64,000 nt of DNA. Origin: Micromonospora sp. HNM0581. GTDB lineage: Bacteria; Actinomycetota; Actinomycetes; Mycobacteriales; Micromonosporaceae. Location: the NCBI RefSeq assembly GCF_012726175.1, contig NZ_JAASAD010000002.1, positions 248,001 to 312,000 of the forward strand, read 5' to 3'. The position numbers were made by a program, and so were the translations under genes. Each line of letters opens with the position of its first letter. The first letter of the stretch is position 1. The notes below the pieces were generated by a model, which saw only the letters and a program-made list of their open reading frames with translations, was not told where the DNA came from and ran no database searches. Of this stretch, positions 18,081 to 33,950 are shown piece after piece.

Positions 18081-18086
18081 TAGCGT
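18081..18086 (+). promoter_or_regulatory. Probable -10 for a leaderless dedA transcript
   Basis: TAGCGT ends 7 nt before the ATG at 18094, matching the TANNNT-to-start spacing of several other genes in the window. Confidence 0.4.
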
Positions 18087-18093
18087 ACGAGGA

Positions 18094-18705
18094 ATGGTAG
18101 ACCAGTTGGCCCAGGTCGGGGAACTGCCCTTGGTGGTGCTGATGGCGGTGCTCGGGGTGGTCATGCTCTTCGACGCGGTGCCGCTGCTCGGGGTCCTCGT
18201 ACCCGGTGACGTGGCGGTGCTCGCCGCCGTGGCGGTCGGCGGCCCCGCCACCGGGCTGGCGGCCTTCGTCGCCGTGGTCACCGGATGCCTAACCGGCTGG
18301 TCGCTGAGTTTCATGGTCGGCCGGCTGTGGGGCGACCGCCTGCGGCGCAGCCGCGTCGGTAGCTGGATCGGCGAGACGCGGTGGGCCGCGGCGGAGGGCA
18401 TCCTGCGCCGCGACGGCGGGCGGCTGGTGCTGATCGCGCCGTTTCTGCCGGTGTTCAACGCGTTGCTGCCACTGGCCGCAGGCGGGCTGCACATGTCGTA
18501 CCTGCGGTTCCTCGGGTACGCGGCCCTCGGCGCGGCCGGATGGACCGGACTCTACCTGGTGGCGGGTACCGCGTCGCGGACCTTGGCCGGGCTGGTCCCC
18601 GCCGGGGTGAGTCCGCTCCTGGTGACCATGGTCGGAGGGCTGCTGCTGGCAGTCCTGGTGCTGCTCGGTACCCGACGCCGACTGCGCGCGGTCACCAACC
18701 GCTGA
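18094..18705 (+). CDS. DedA-family (VTT domain) membrane protein
   Basis: The 203-aa protein has about five membrane segments and DedA signatures: [17 protein letters not shown] near residue 35, [14 protein letters not shown], and [23 protein letters not shown] near 115. DedA proteins support envelope integrity and are implicated in lipid-carrier transport. It is the second DedA protein in the window, and this one is not fused. A TANNNT hexamer ends 7 nt before the ATG. It converges with the MBL gene. Confidence 0.88.
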   Translation: MVDQLAQVGELPLVVLMAVLGVVMLFDAVPLLGVLVPGDVAVLAAVAVGGPATGLAAFVAVVTGCLTGWSLSFMVGRLWGDRLRRSRVGSWIGETRWAAAEGILRRDGGRLVLIAPFLPVFNALLPLAAGGLHMSYLRFLGYAALGAAGWTGLYLVAGTASRTLAGLVPAGVSPLLVTMVGGLLLAVLVLLGTRRRLRAVTNR

Positions 18706-18747
18706 CCCGAACGGTCGACGGGACCTGCCCCGTCGACCAGCGGGCTG

Positions 18748-19401
18748 TCACCAGCCGCGGGCGCGCCACTCGGCCAGGTGGGGACGCTGCGCGCCGAGCG
18801 TCGAGTCCTGGCCGTGCCCGGGATAGAACCAGGTTTCGTCGGGCAGCCGGTCGAATAGCTTGTGCTCGACGTCGTCGATGAGTGCCGCGAACCGATGCGG
18901 ATCCCGATCGGTGTTCCCCACCCCGCCGGGGAACAGACTGTCCCCGGTGAATAGGTGCGGTACACCGGTCGGGTCACGGTAGAGCAGCGCCACCGAGCCG
19001 GGGGTGTGGCCCCGGAGGTGGATGACCTCCAGGGCACAGTCACCGACCGGCACGACATCACCGTCGGTGAGGGACTGCGTCTCGATCGGTAGGCCGGCCG
19101 CGTCGTCGGCGTGCACCAGGGCACGCGCGCCGGTCTTGGCCGCCACCTCTTCCAGACCCACCCAGTGGTCCATGTGCTGATGGGTGGTCACCACCGTGGT
19201 GAGGCCGGCGTCGCCGATCAGATCCAACAGGCGGGGCGCCTCGTTCGCGGCGTCGATCAGCACCTGCTCGCCGGTGTTGCCGCAGCGCAGCAGGTAGGCG
19301 TTGTTGTCCATTGGCCCAACCGACACCTTGGTGATGGTCAGCCGGTCGAGTTCGCGTACCGCAGGCGGGCCGCCGGGGGTGACTTCTCCGCTGTAGGCCA
19401 T
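18748..19401 (-). CDS. MBL-fold metallo-hydrolase (glyoxalase II-like)
   Basis: The 217-aa product has the metallo-beta-lactamase metal motif THQHMDH (H74, H76, D78, H79), with further ligands in LRGHTPGS, FTGDSLF and FYPGHG. The length and GHTPGS/GDSLFPGG spacing fit the glyoxalase II-like group, which hydrolyses thioesters or related small molecules. It is divergent from uvrA. This neighbour pair is common in actinobacteria, but I know of no proven repair role. Confidence 0.9.
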   Translation of the reverse strand: MAYSGEVTPGGPPAVRELDRLTITKVSVGPMDNNAYLLRCGNTGEQVLIDAANEAPRLLDLIGDAGLTTVVTTHQHMDHWVGLEEVAAKTGARALVHADDAAGLPIETQSLTDGDVVPVGDCALEVIHLRGHTPGSVALLYRDPTGVPHLFTGDSLFPGGVGNTDRDPHRFAALIDDVEHKLFDRLPDETWFYPGHGQDSTLGAQRPHLAEWRARGW

Positions 19402-19816
19402 GGTCCCTGGATCCGTTCGGGTGGTGGGCCGCTGTCCGCGGGGGGTGACGGTCAGGGTGACGCCGGGGGTCGGAGCCGGTCCGCGGCAGCGAATCCATCG
19501 TCACGGTGCTGACCCTAGTGGCCCGCGCCCACCACGTCGCGGCGGAACTCACTTCCGACGTGGCGGGACCCGACCGGCGGTGCGCTGCTGGCCGCAGCCG
19601 TCGGCGACGTCACCCGGCTACGCTGAATGTCCGTCTTGTCGGATGCTTCGACTGCATGATCGATGGGACTGTCGGGGAGGGGGCGCTGGCTGGGGGAAGT
19701 TGTCGGAGGGCGGGTCTACAGTTGCCGGGGCGCACGCTATGCGCTGGCACAACCGCTGAGTTTATCTCATTAGCGGACAGATCCTTCTCTTCGTCTCACC
19801 CGGGAGTACACGGACC
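19402..19816. other. Divergent intergenic region upstream of uvrA
   Basis: This 415-bp region contains no supported gene. An AT-richer segment at 19745-19800 includes a hairpin-forming sequence, CCGCT-GAG (19753-19760) against CTC-ATT-AGCGG (19766-19776), and probably the uvrA promoter. I looked for a LexA-type GAAC-N4-GTTC box and did not see one. Confidence 0.5.
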
Positions 19817-22759
<2,943 letters not shown>

Positions 22760-22875
22760 CCGGCGTCCGGGACCGCGTACCCGGTGGCCGATCGGGTGAA
22801 CCGCCAGGCAGAACGGTACGTGTAGGGAGAGTGGTGGCAGACCATTGACCAGGGTGACCGACGGAGAGGTGAGGC

Positions 22876-23379
22876 ATGAGCGAGGCGCAACGCAGCACTG
22901 GTACCAGCGACGACCAGGCACCGGCGGGGCGTGGAGTGCGTACCCGCCGAGCCCTGCTCACCGGCGCGGGTGCCCTCGGCGCGGTGGCGGTGCTGACCGC
23001 CTGCGGCGGTGACGGCGACGACGGTGCGGCGCCGAGTCCCGGGCCGGAGGTCACCAACACCGGCGACGCCGGTGGCGGGGACCGGGAGGGCGCCCAGTCA
23101 CTGGCCCGCACCACCGACATCCCGGTCGGCGGCGGCGCGGTCTTCGCCGCCCAGGGCGTGGTGATCACTCAACCCGCCGCAGGTGACTTCAAGGGCTTCG
23201 ATCCGATCTGCACCCATCAGGGCTGCCCGGTGTCGAACGTCGACGGTGGCACGATCAACTGCACCTGCCACGGCAGCAAGTTCTCCATCGAGGACGGTTC
23301 GGTCACCGCCGGCCCCGCCACCGAGCCGCTGCCGGTCAAGGAGATCACGATCGACGGCGACCAGATCGCGCTTGCCTGA
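22876..23379 (+). CDS. Exported Rieske [2Fe-2S] lipoprotein
   Basis: The 167-aa product starts with a twin-arginine-like signal (RTRRALLTGAG) ending in a lipobox, LTAC (C43). It is therefore predicted to be exported folded by Tat and lipid-anchored outside. The Rieske domain has C112-T-H114 with C117, and C129-x-C131-H132. C112/H114 and C129/H132 are the cluster ligands and C117/C131 the disulfide pair of high-potential Rieske proteins. An electron-transfer role is inferred; no partner enzyme is adjacent. A clear ribosome site (GGAGAGGTGAG) precedes the ATG. It sits between uvrA and uvrC. Confidence 0.93.
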   Translation: MSEAQRSTGTSDDQAPAGRGVRTRRALLTGAGALGAVAVLTACGGDGDDGAAPSPGPEVTNTGDAGGGDREGAQSLARTTDIPVGGGAVFAAQGVVITQPAAGDFKGFDPICTHQGCPVSNVDGGTINCTCHGSKFSIEDGSVTAGPATEPLPVKEITIDGDQIALA

Positions 23380-23682
23380 GCCGATCGGAGGGCGGTCGCG
23401 GCCGGGACGGTGAGGCCCGGCCCACGACCGCCGGCATCACTGGGTGTAGACGGACCTCTCCCAGAGCGGGAAGCCGTAGGAGGTGCCGCGGGTCAGGCCG
23501 TATCTCGACGAGGGTGGCGTTGCCGCTGTGGCCGGGCGGCAGGATCTCGGCGCATTCCCTGAGGAAGTAGTCGTTGCCGGCGAAGGCGTCGATCGGGATT
23601 CTCGTGGCGAGAGCCCGGTCAACTCGAGAAGGGTCATCCAGGGACGATTCGGGCTGTCGGAGGTGGCGACTAGTCTCGGGCT
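23380..23682. other. Intergenic region uvrC-proximal with a decayed coding remnant
   Basis: This 303-bp region contains the minus-strand remnant listed separately and the uvrC promoter. A TAGTCT hexamer (23671-23676) ends 6 nt before the uvrC GTG. Confidence 0.5.
23437..23640 (-). pseudogene. Short decayed coding remnant, family not recognised
   Basis: Read on the minus strand, ~23620-23506 gives RIPIDAFAGNDYFLRECAEI and then LPPGHSGNATLVE, with almost only G/C third positions. Past ~23501-23506 that bias moves to another frame, which gives YGLTRGTSYGFPLW...SVYTQ and a stop at 23437. A single indel in the stretch reading GTCGAGATACGG (minus strand) joins the two. There is no start codon or ribosome site. 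It looks like the 3' end of a former gene; I do not recognise the family. Confidence 0.4.
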
Positions 23683-25803
23683 GTGGCTGATCCGTCGACC
23701 TACCGCCCCGCGCCGGGCACGATCCCCGAGGCGCCGGGGGTCTACCGCTTCTACGACGGCACCGGTCGGGTCATCTACGTGGGCAAGGCGAAGAATCTGC
23801 GCAGCCGGCTCAACTCCTACTTCGCCGACCTGTGGGGGCTACACCAGCGCACCCAGCAGATGGTCACCACCGCCGAGGCGGTCGACTGGGTCACCGTCGG
23901 CACCGAGGTCGAGGCGCTCCAGCTCGAATACCTCTGGATCAAGCAGTACGACCCGAGGTTCAACGTCCGGTACCGCGACGACAAGTCCTATCCCTACCTG
24001 GCGGTGACCCTCGACGAGGAGTACCCACGGCTCCAGGTGATGCGCGGGGCCAAGCGCAAGGGGGTGCGCTACTTCGGGCCGTACTCACACGCCTGGGCGA
24101 TCCGCGAAACGCTCGACCTGCTCCTGAGGGTCTTCCCGGCGCGCACCTGCTCAGCCGGGGTGTTCAAGCGGGCCGGTCAGGTTGGCCGTCCCTGCCTGCT
24201 GGGCTACATCGGCAAGTGCTCGGCCCCCTGCGTCGGTACCGTCTCCGCCGAGCGGCACCGCGAGATCGTCGACGACTTCTGCGACTTCATGGCCGGGCGC
24301 ACCGACACCATGGTCCGCAAACTGGAACGCGAGATGGCCGAGGCCAGCGAGCAGCTGGAGTTCGAGCGGGCCGCCCGGCTGCGCGACGACGTCGCCGCGC
24401 TACGCCGGGCGATGGAGAAGCAGACCGTGGTGCTCGGCGACGGCACCGACGCCGACGTGGTGGCCTTCGCCGACGATCCGCTCGAAGCCGCGGTCCAGGT
24501 TTTCCACGTGCGCAGCGGCCGGGTACGCGGTCAGCGCGGTTGGGTGGTGGAGAAGACCGAGGAGCTCACGACGGGCGACCTGGTGCACCACTTCTGCACC
24601 CAGGTCTACGGCGGCGAACACGGCGAGGCCGACGTGCCACGGGAGTTGCTGGTGCCCGAGCTGCCGGCCGACTCGGACGCCCTGGCCGACTGGCTCTCCG
24701 GCCACCGGGGTGGCCGGGTAACCCTGCGGGTGCCGCAGCGTGGTGACAAGCGGGCCCTGATGGAGACCGTCGAACGTAATGCGAAGGATGCCCTGGCCCG
24801 GCACAAGCTCAAGCGGGCCGGTGATCTCACCACCCGCGGCAAGGCCCTCGACGAGATCACCGAGGCGCTCGGCATGGGAACGGCCCCGCTGCGCATCGAG
24901 TGCTTCGACATCTCACAGATCCAGGGCACCGACGTGGTGGCGAGCATGGTCGTCTTCGAGGACGGGCTGCCCCGCAAGAGTGAGTACCGTCGGTTCATCA
25001 TCCGGGGCGCCACCGACGACCTCTCGGCGATGTCCGAGGTGCTGCGCCGCCGCTTCGCCCGCTACCTCGACGCCCGAGCGGAGACCGGAGAGGTCGGTGT
25101 CGAGTCTGCCGCCGACCTCGTCATCCCGCCCGCCGCCGTGGACACCGCCGCCGTGGACACCGCCGACGCTGACACCGCCGACGCTGACACCGCCGCCCCT
25201 GACCCGGCCACGGTCGCGGCGTACCCCCTCAGCGGCGCGTCGGCCGCTGTCGACGGTGGTGACGCAGGCGTCGTCGACGGCAGCGACGAGCCCCGGATCG
25301 GCACGTTGGTCGACCCGACCACCGGCCGGCCACGCAAGTTCGCGTACCCGCCGCAACTGGTGGTGGTCGACGGCGGAGCGCCGCAGGTCGCCGCCGCGGC
25401 GCAGGCCCTCGCCGAGCTGGGCGTCGACGATGTGGCGCTGTGCGGCCTGGCCAAGCGGCTGGAGGAGGTCTGGCTGCCCGACGACGACTTCCCGGTCATC
25501 CTGCCGCGCGCCTCCGAGGGGCTCTACCTGCTGCAACGGGTACGCGACGAGGCGCACCGCTTCGCCATCACGTTCCACCGTCAGCGTCGCTCCAAACGGA
25601 TGACCACCTCGGCGTTGGAGGACGTTCCCGGCCTGGGCGAGGTACGCCGTTCGGCGTTGCTGCGTCACTTCGGCTCGCTGAAACGTCTCTCGGCCGCCAC
25701 CGTCGAGGAGATCATCGAGGTTCCCGGCGTCGGCCGGCGCACGGCCGAGGCCATCCTGGCCGCGCTCGGCGCCGGCGGCGACGAGCGACAGCCCGCCGAA
25801 TGA
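23683..25803 (+). CDS. uvrC: UvrABC excinuclease subunit C
   Basis: UvrC makes the dual incisions of nucleotide excision repair. The 706-aa product has the GIY-YIG nuclease ([20 protein letters not shown], residues ~19-40), a UVR motif ([20 protein letters not shown], ~225), the RNase H-like C-terminal nuclease ([23 protein letters not shown]) and a tandem helix-hairpin-helix at the end. An acidic/Ala-rich low-complexity insert at residues ~475-540, partly made of 15-bp DNA repeats, splits the C-terminal nuclease. The GTG start has no ribosome site but has TAGTCT 6 nt upstream, suggesting a leaderless mRNA. Confidence 0.97.
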   Translation: MADPSTYRPAPGTIPEAPGVYRFYDGTGRVIYVGKAKNLRSRLNSYFADLWGLHQRTQQMVTTAEAVDWVTVGTEVEALQLEYLWIKQYDPRFNVRYRDDKSYPYLAVTLDEEYPRLQVMRGAKRKGVRYFGPYSHAWAIRETLDLLLRVFPARTCSAGVFKRAGQVGRPCLLGYIGKCSAPCVGTVSAERHREIVDDFCDFMAGRTDTMVRKLEREMAEASEQLEFERAARLRDDVAALRRAMEKQTVVLGDGTDADVVAFADDPLEAAVQVFHVRSGRVRGQRGWVVEKTEELTTGDLVHHFCTQVYGGEHGEADVPRELLVPELPADSDALADWLSGHRGGRVTLRVPQRGDKRALMETVERNAKDALARHKLKRAGDLTTRGKALDEITEALGMGTAPLRIECFDISQIQGTDVVASMVVFEDGLPRKSEYRRFIIRGATDDLSAMSEVLRRRFARYLDARAETGEVGVESAADLVIPPAAVDTAAVDTADADTADADTAAPDPATVAAYPLSGASAAVDGGDAGVVDGSDEPRIGTLVDPTTGRPRKFAYPPQLVVVDGGAPQVAAAAQALAELGVDDVALCGLAKRLEEVWLPDDDFPVILPRASEGLYLLQRVRDEAHRFAITFHRQRRSKRMTTSALEDVPGLGEVRRSALLRHFGSLKRLSAATVEEIIEVPGVGRRTAEAILAALGAGGDERQPAE
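25135..25209 (+). repeat. 15-bp tandem repeat inside uvrC
   Basis: Five 15-bp units are in frame: GCCGTGGACACCGCC twice, GACGCTGACACCGCC twice, then the diverged GCCCCTGACCCGGCC. They encode [20 protein letters not shown] and APDPA within the acidic linker. The period is a multiple of three, so copy-number changes keep the frame. Confidence 0.85.
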
Positions 25804-25922
25804 CCACCGTCGATGTTGCGTCGTCGAGGTCGCCAGGAGAGCCTGGTACCTGGCAGATGCGGTGCGGGTGTGGGTGGCGACCCTGTCGAGCTGACAGCAC
25901 GAACGGGTCGCCGACGGTGAAC

Positions 25923-27800
<1,878 letters not shown>

Positions 27801-27919
27801 CCGAGGATTCTACGAGCCACCCCGGACAGCGACCGTACGCCGTTGCCGGCCGGCGGGACGTCAGTTCCGACTCCTCGCCCGTCCTCCCGCTCGCCCCGCG
27901 CCAGCGCCGGTCGGTCTGC

Positions 27920-28342
27920 TCAGGTGAGCACGGCGTACGCCTCGATCTCGACCAGCACGTCCGGTTCGAAGAGGTAATCGACGCCGATCACGGACAGCGG
28001 CGGCAACGGGCGGGGGATGCCGAGCTCGTCGGTGACGCTGTCGATACCCGCGAAGAAGGCGGTCATGATGGCGTTCCGGTTCTCGGCGCTCCACCCGGTG
28101 ACGAAGAACCGTAGGCGCACCACGTCGGTGAAGCTCGCGCCCGCGCCACCGAGTCCACGCGCCGTGTTGCGCAGCGCCTGCCTGATCTGCCCGGCGAGGT
28201 CGCCCGTGGCGACCGGATTTCCGACGCCGTCTCGCGCGATCTGCCCGGCGACGTGGACGTGCCGGGTGCCGGCACCTACCGCGACATGGTGGTACGGCAC
28301 CGGCTGGAACATGCCTTCCGGGGTGAGAAGCTGCGTGGCCAT
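27920..28342 (-). CDS. RidA/YjgF-family protein
   Basis: The 140-aa product is a single RidA domain. It has the typical block VHVAGQIARDGVGNPVATGDLAGQIRQALRN and the FFVTGWS/EIEAYAVL core strands. RidA proteins hydrolyse reactive enamines/imines, although many paralogues lack that activity; the key Arg of the RidA subgroup is not obvious here, so the reaction is left open. AAGGGATC precedes the ATG. It is divergent from an HxlR regulator with an inverted repeat between them, suggesting regulation by that protein. Confidence 0.88.
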   Translation of the reverse strand: MATQLLTPEGMFQPVPYHHVAVGAGTRHVHVAGQIARDGVGNPVATGDLAGQIRQALRNTARGLGGAGASFTDVVRLRFFVTGWSAENRNAIMTAFFAGIDSVTDELGIPRPLPPLSVIGVDYLFEPDVLVEIEAYAVLT

Positions 28343-28366
28343 CAGAGATCCCTTCGCCGATCAAGT

Positions 28367-28385
28367 AGGTATCTCATGACTACCT
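28367..28385. promoter_or_regulatory. Inverted repeat in the ridA-hxlR promoter region
   Basis: AGGTA (28367-28371) and TACCT (28381-28385) flank a 9-bp spacer, giving the GTA-N9-TAC pattern often bound by HxlR/YodB-type regulators. It lies ~23 bp upstream of the inferred hxlR -10 (TAGCCT, 28408-28413). Confidence 0.45.
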
Positions 28386-28420
28386 GGTACCCCGAGGGCA
28401 CTTCAACTAGCCTAGGTGTC

Positions 28421-28801
28421 GTGCGGGAAACCACGTCCTTCCATCACTCTCAGGTCACCGCGGAGCAGCGGGAGTTGCTCGACCAAGTGCTCGACAAATG
28501 GTCCCTGCAAGTTCTCGACCAGCTGTGCGGGCGATCACTGCGGTTCAACGAACTGCGCCGTGCGCTCCCGGTCGTGACACAGAAGTCACTGACGACGACG
28601 CTGCGACGGCTGGAGCGCAACGGAATGGTCGAGCGAGTGATCGTGGGCACGCGACCGGTCGCAGTCGAGTACCGCATCGCACCGTTGGGGAAGACGCTGC
28701 AACAGCTCATCGACGCGTTACTCGGCTGGAGCGAGGCCCACCTGCCCGAGGTGCAGCGAGCCCGGGAACACTTCGACGCGCGGTCGCCAGGAGCAGGGTA
28801 G
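28421..28801 (+). CDS. HxlR-family transcriptional regulator
   Basis: The ~126-aa product is a single winged HTH of the HxlR type (DKWSLQVLDQLCGRSLRFNELRRALPVVTQKSLTTTLRRLERNGMV is spread over residues ~27-72, followed by the wing VEYRIAPLGKTL). Many relatives sense quinones or aldehydes through a Cys; C39 is the only cysteine here. The GTG at 28421 is preferred because TAGCCT ends 7 nt upstream. The in-frame ATG at 28376 overlaps the putative operator and lacks a ribosome site. It is divergent from ridA and probably controls it. Confidence 0.87.
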   Translation: MRETTSFHHSQVTAEQRELLDQVLDKWSLQVLDQLCGRSLRFNELRRALPVVTQKSLTTTLRRLERNGMVERVIVGTRPVAVEYRIAPLGKTLQQLIDALLGWSEAHLPEVQRAREHFDARSPGAG

Positions 28802-28855
28802 CCCGGCCTGACCGAGTTGCTGGCAGTCCGGACGCGCAGCGACGCAGCCCGGTGT

Positions 28856-29509
28856 TCAGTCGGCCGGTAAGACGGGGACCCGTTTGGCCCAGCGGACGTC
28901 GCCGTCGGGGGCGACGTAGCAGAACGCCACCGCCAGGCGCGACGGGTCGGTCAGCGGCACGGCACCGGGCACCAGCCGGAAGACGGCGATCAGGCTGCCG
29001 TCGGCGGTCGCACGGGTGCCCACCGCGCCGACGTTGCCCGGGGTGCCGAACGTGCCGTCGGGCTCCTCGCGGGTGGCGGTGTCGGCGAGCCAGGGGTAGC
29101 GGTCGGCCAGCACGTCGTACGCGCCGGCCCAGTTGAAGCCGGTGCCGCCGGCGGCGTCCCAACCGGAGTACGGCTGGACCACCCGGGCCGGTTCCATCCG
29201 AGAGTCGAGCAGGATGACCTGGTAGTGGCCCTTCCGGGTCGGCCCCGACCAGCGCAGTCGTAACACCACCGACTGCCGGTCGGGATCACCGATGACACTG
29301 TCCACCGGCTCGGGCCAGCCGAACGCGACGACCGAGTCCGCCACCTGGTCTGGCTCCGGCAGCACGGCCTCGACGGTCACCGCCACCTGGTCGCCGCCGT
29401 GTGCCCACTCGCGTTCGCGGTCGACGTAGCGGTCCACCGTGGCCAACACGGCGATCGTGACCGACACCAGGGCAACCACCCAGCGCAGCCGCGCCCCGTG
29501 CCTGCCCAT
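28856..29509 (-). CDS. Hypothetical membrane-anchored protein
   Basis: This 217-aa protein is not recognised. An N-terminal hydrophobic segment (WVVALVSVTIAVLATVDRYV, residues ~10-29) acts as a signal anchor, and the rest is soluble, extracytoplasmic and rich in Trp/Asp/Gly. Blocks such as RLRWSGPTRKGHYQVILLDSR and LAVAFCYVAPDGDVRWAKRV suggest a beta-rich domain. The minus-strand hexamer TATCCT (29516-29521) ends 6 nt before the ATG, supporting both expression and this start. It is divergent from rapZ. Confidence 0.7.
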   Translation of the reverse strand: MGRHGARLRWVVALVSVTIAVLATVDRYVDREREWAHGGDQVAVTVEAVLPEPDQVADSVVAFGWPEPVDSVIGDPDRQSVVLRLRWSGPTRKGHYQVILLDSRMEPARVVQPYSGWDAAGGTGFNWAGAYDVLADRYPWLADTATREEPDGTFGTPGNVGAVGTRATADGSLIAVFRLVPGAVPLTDPSRLAVAFCYVAPDGDVRWAKRVPVLPAD

Positions 29510-29713
29510 GGCCGGAGGATAACCGTCTCCCGCGCCGCGCGCCGTCAGTCAGCCGACATCCGACGCGCACAGCGTCGCCCGACACCATCAGCCGGTGGTG
29601 GGATCGGCGCGGCGGCGGTGCGTCCCGCGGAGCCGGACACCGGCGAGCTAGAGTCGCTGCTTGACCACGCCCGGCCGCTGACGCCGGGGCAGCGCAGTTG
29701 GAGGGGCAGACGG

Positions 29714-30643
29714 GTGGGCGAGGCGCACACGACCGGTCACCGTGCGGGCGTACCCGGTGAGCAGACCGGGACGACTGCCGAAACGGACACCACACTGGTC
29801 GTTGTCACGGGCCTGTCCGGTGGCGGACGCAGCACCGTGGCCAGGGCCCTGGAGAACGTGGGCTTCTACGTCGTCGACAACCTGCCGCAGGCGCTGCTGC
29901 TGGAGATGGCGGAGCTGGCGGTGAAGGCGGGCGGGGCGGCCCGACGCACCGCCATGGTGCTGGACGTGCGTTCCCGAGCCTTCTCCACGGATCTGGCCGA
30001 GGCGATCCGCGAGCTGAAGGAGCGCGGCTACGCCCCCCGGGTGGTCTTCGTCGACGCCGACGACGAGGTGCTGATTCGCCGGTTCGAGAGTGTGCGGCGT
30101 TCGCATCCGTTGCAGGGCGAGGGTCGGCTCGCCGACGGCATCGCCGTCGAACGGGGTTTGCTGGAGGAAGCCCGCGACCAGGCCGACGTGATCATCGACA
30201 CCAGTCACCTCAACGTCAACCAGCTACGCCGTCGGGTCGAGGAGCTGTTCGGTGGGGAGGACGCCCGCCGGTTACGACTGACGGTGATCTCCTTCGGTTT
30301 CAAGTACGGACTGCCGCCGGACGCCGACTTCGTGATGGACGCCCGGTTCCTGCCCAACCCGTACTGGGTGCCCGAACTGCGCGAGCACACCGGACGCGAG
30401 GAGGCGGTGAGTGCGTACGTGCTGGGGCAGGAAGGCGCGGACACCTTCGTCGACGCGTACGCGGACCTGGTGAACGCCACTACGGCCGGCTTCGAGCGCG
30501 AAGGCAAGCGGTACCTGACCGTGGCGGTCGGGTGCACCGGCGGCAAGCACCGCAGCGTGGCGATCGCCGAGGAGTTGGCCGCTCGACTCCGCCGGATCGG
30601 GCTGGCCGCCAACGCCCAGCACCGCGATCTGGGGCGGGAATGA
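29714..30643 (+). CDS. rapZ: RNase adapter protein RapZ / YvcJ-like nucleotide-binding protein
   Basis: The 309-aa product has the P-loop GLSGGGRSTVARALE near residue 35, VDNLPQALLLEM, and the C-terminal RapZ signature FKYGLPPDADFVMDARFLPNP and CTGGKHRSV. In E. coli RapZ controls amino-sugar synthesis through RNase E and small RNAs; in Gram-positives the orthologue YvcJ is a GTP/ATP-binding protein linked to yvcK. The GTG at 29714 is chosen because GGAGGGG lies 7 bases upstream. It overlaps yvcK by 4 bp (ATGA), starting the conserved rapZ-yvcK-whiA operon. Confidence 0.95.
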   Translation: MGEAHTTGHRAGVPGEQTGTTAETDTTLVVVTGLSGGGRSTVARALENVGFYVVDNLPQALLLEMAELAVKAGGAARRTAMVLDVRSRAFSTDLAEAIRELKERGYAPRVVFVDADDEVLIRRFESVRRSHPLQGEGRLADGIAVERGLLEEARDQADVIIDTSHLNVNQLRRRVEELFGGEDARRLRLTVISFGFKYGLPPDADFVMDARFLPNPYWVPELREHTGREEAVSAYVLGQEGADTFVDAYADLVNATTAGFEREGKRYLTVAVGCTGGKHRSVAIAEELAARLRRIGLAANAQHRDLGRE

Positions 30644-31611
30644 CGATCCGGGTGGTGGCGTTCGGTGGCGGGCACGGCCTGTCCGCCTCCCTGCGCGCAC
30701 TGCGCCGCTGCGCACCCGAACTGGATCTGGACATCACGGCGGTGGTGACCGTCGGTGACGACGGTGGCTCCAGTGGCCGGCTGCGCGCCGAACGGGGCGG
30801 GCTGCCACCCGGTGACCTTCGGCAGGCCCTTGTGGCGTTGGCCGGCGACCATCCCGCCACCCGGCGCAGCGCGGGTCTGTTCCAACACCGCTTCGTCGAG
30901 GTGGCGGTCGGCGGTCGGGGTGACGGGTTGGCCGGGCACGCGGTGGGCAATCTGGTGCTCTGTGGGCTGATGGAGCTGCTGGGCGACCCGGTGGCGGCGC
31001 TGGAACACGCGGGCGCGATGCTCGGCTCGGTAGGGCGGGTGCTGCCGATGTCCCGGCAACCAGTCGACATCGAGGCCCGGGTACGCGGGGCCGACCCGGG
31101 ACGTCCCGACGAGGTGTACACGCTACGCGGACAGCACCAGGTCGCGGTCACCACCGGGCGGGTCGAATCGTTGCGGCTCACCCCGCAGGCGCCGGCGGCA
31201 TGTGCGGAGGCGGTCGGTGCCATCGGCATCGCCGACTGGCTCATCTTCGGGCCGGGCAGCTGGTACACGAGCGTGCTGCCGCACCTGCTGGTGCCGCAGC
31301 TGGCCGCCGCCATCCTGGCCAGCCCGGCCCGACGACTGGTCACCCTCAACCTCGCCGCCGAGAAGGAGACCCTCGGGCTCTCCGTCGCCGACCACCTGGC
31401 GGCGTTGGGCTGGTACCTGCCGGAGCTGACCGCCGACGTCGTACTCGCCGACGCCAAGGCGGTCGGTGACCCCGAACCGGTCCACCGTGCGGCAGAATCC
31501 CTGGGAGCTCGGCTGGTCCTCGCTCCCGTCGCGGTCGACGACGGCACTCCCCGTCACGATCCGGCTGCTCTGGGCGCCGCCCTGGTGCCTGTACTGGGCG
31601 CCGATCGTTAG
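30640..31611 (+). CDS. YvcK/CofD-like gluconeogenesis factor
   Basis: The 323-aa product begins with the family nucleotide-binding motif VVAFGGGHGLSASLRALR and has VTVGDDGGSSGRLR, GLPPGDLRQALVALA and the FGPGSWYTSVLPHLLVP block. YvcK proteins bind UDP-sugars and are required for growth on gluconeogenic carbon sources and for normal cell-wall synthesis. Its ATG overlaps the rapZ stop, and whiA follows 54 bp later, so the three are co-expressed. Confidence 0.94.
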   Translation: MTIRVVAFGGGHGLSASLRALRRCAPELDLDITAVVTVGDDGGSSGRLRAERGGLPPGDLRQALVALAGDHPATRRSAGLFQHRFVEVAVGGRGDGLAGHAVGNLVLCGLMELLGDPVAALEHAGAMLGSVGRVLPMSRQPVDIEARVRGADPGRPDEVYTLRGQHQVAVTTGRVESLRLTPQAPAACAEAVGAIGIADWLIFGPGSWYTSVLPHLLVPQLAAAILASPARRLVTLNLAAEKETLGLSVADHLAALGWYLPELTADVVLADAKAVGDPEPVHRAAESLGARLVLAPVAVDDGTPRHDPAALGAALVPVLGADR

Positions 31612-31665
31612 ACACGTACGTAATCTCCGGCGACACGCCGGAACCGGTCCGTGAGGGGACGCACA

Positions 31666-33898
<2,233 letters not shown>

Positions 33899-33950
33899 GT
33901 GCGAGGAGTGAGCTTGCGAGCCCTGCGGTCACGAACGGAGGACCATCTCG

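Noticed and set aside
19402..19816. SOS (LexA) box upstream of uvrA or uvrB
   Set aside because: I scanned both promoter regions for GAAC-N4-GTTC-like dyads and found none convincing.
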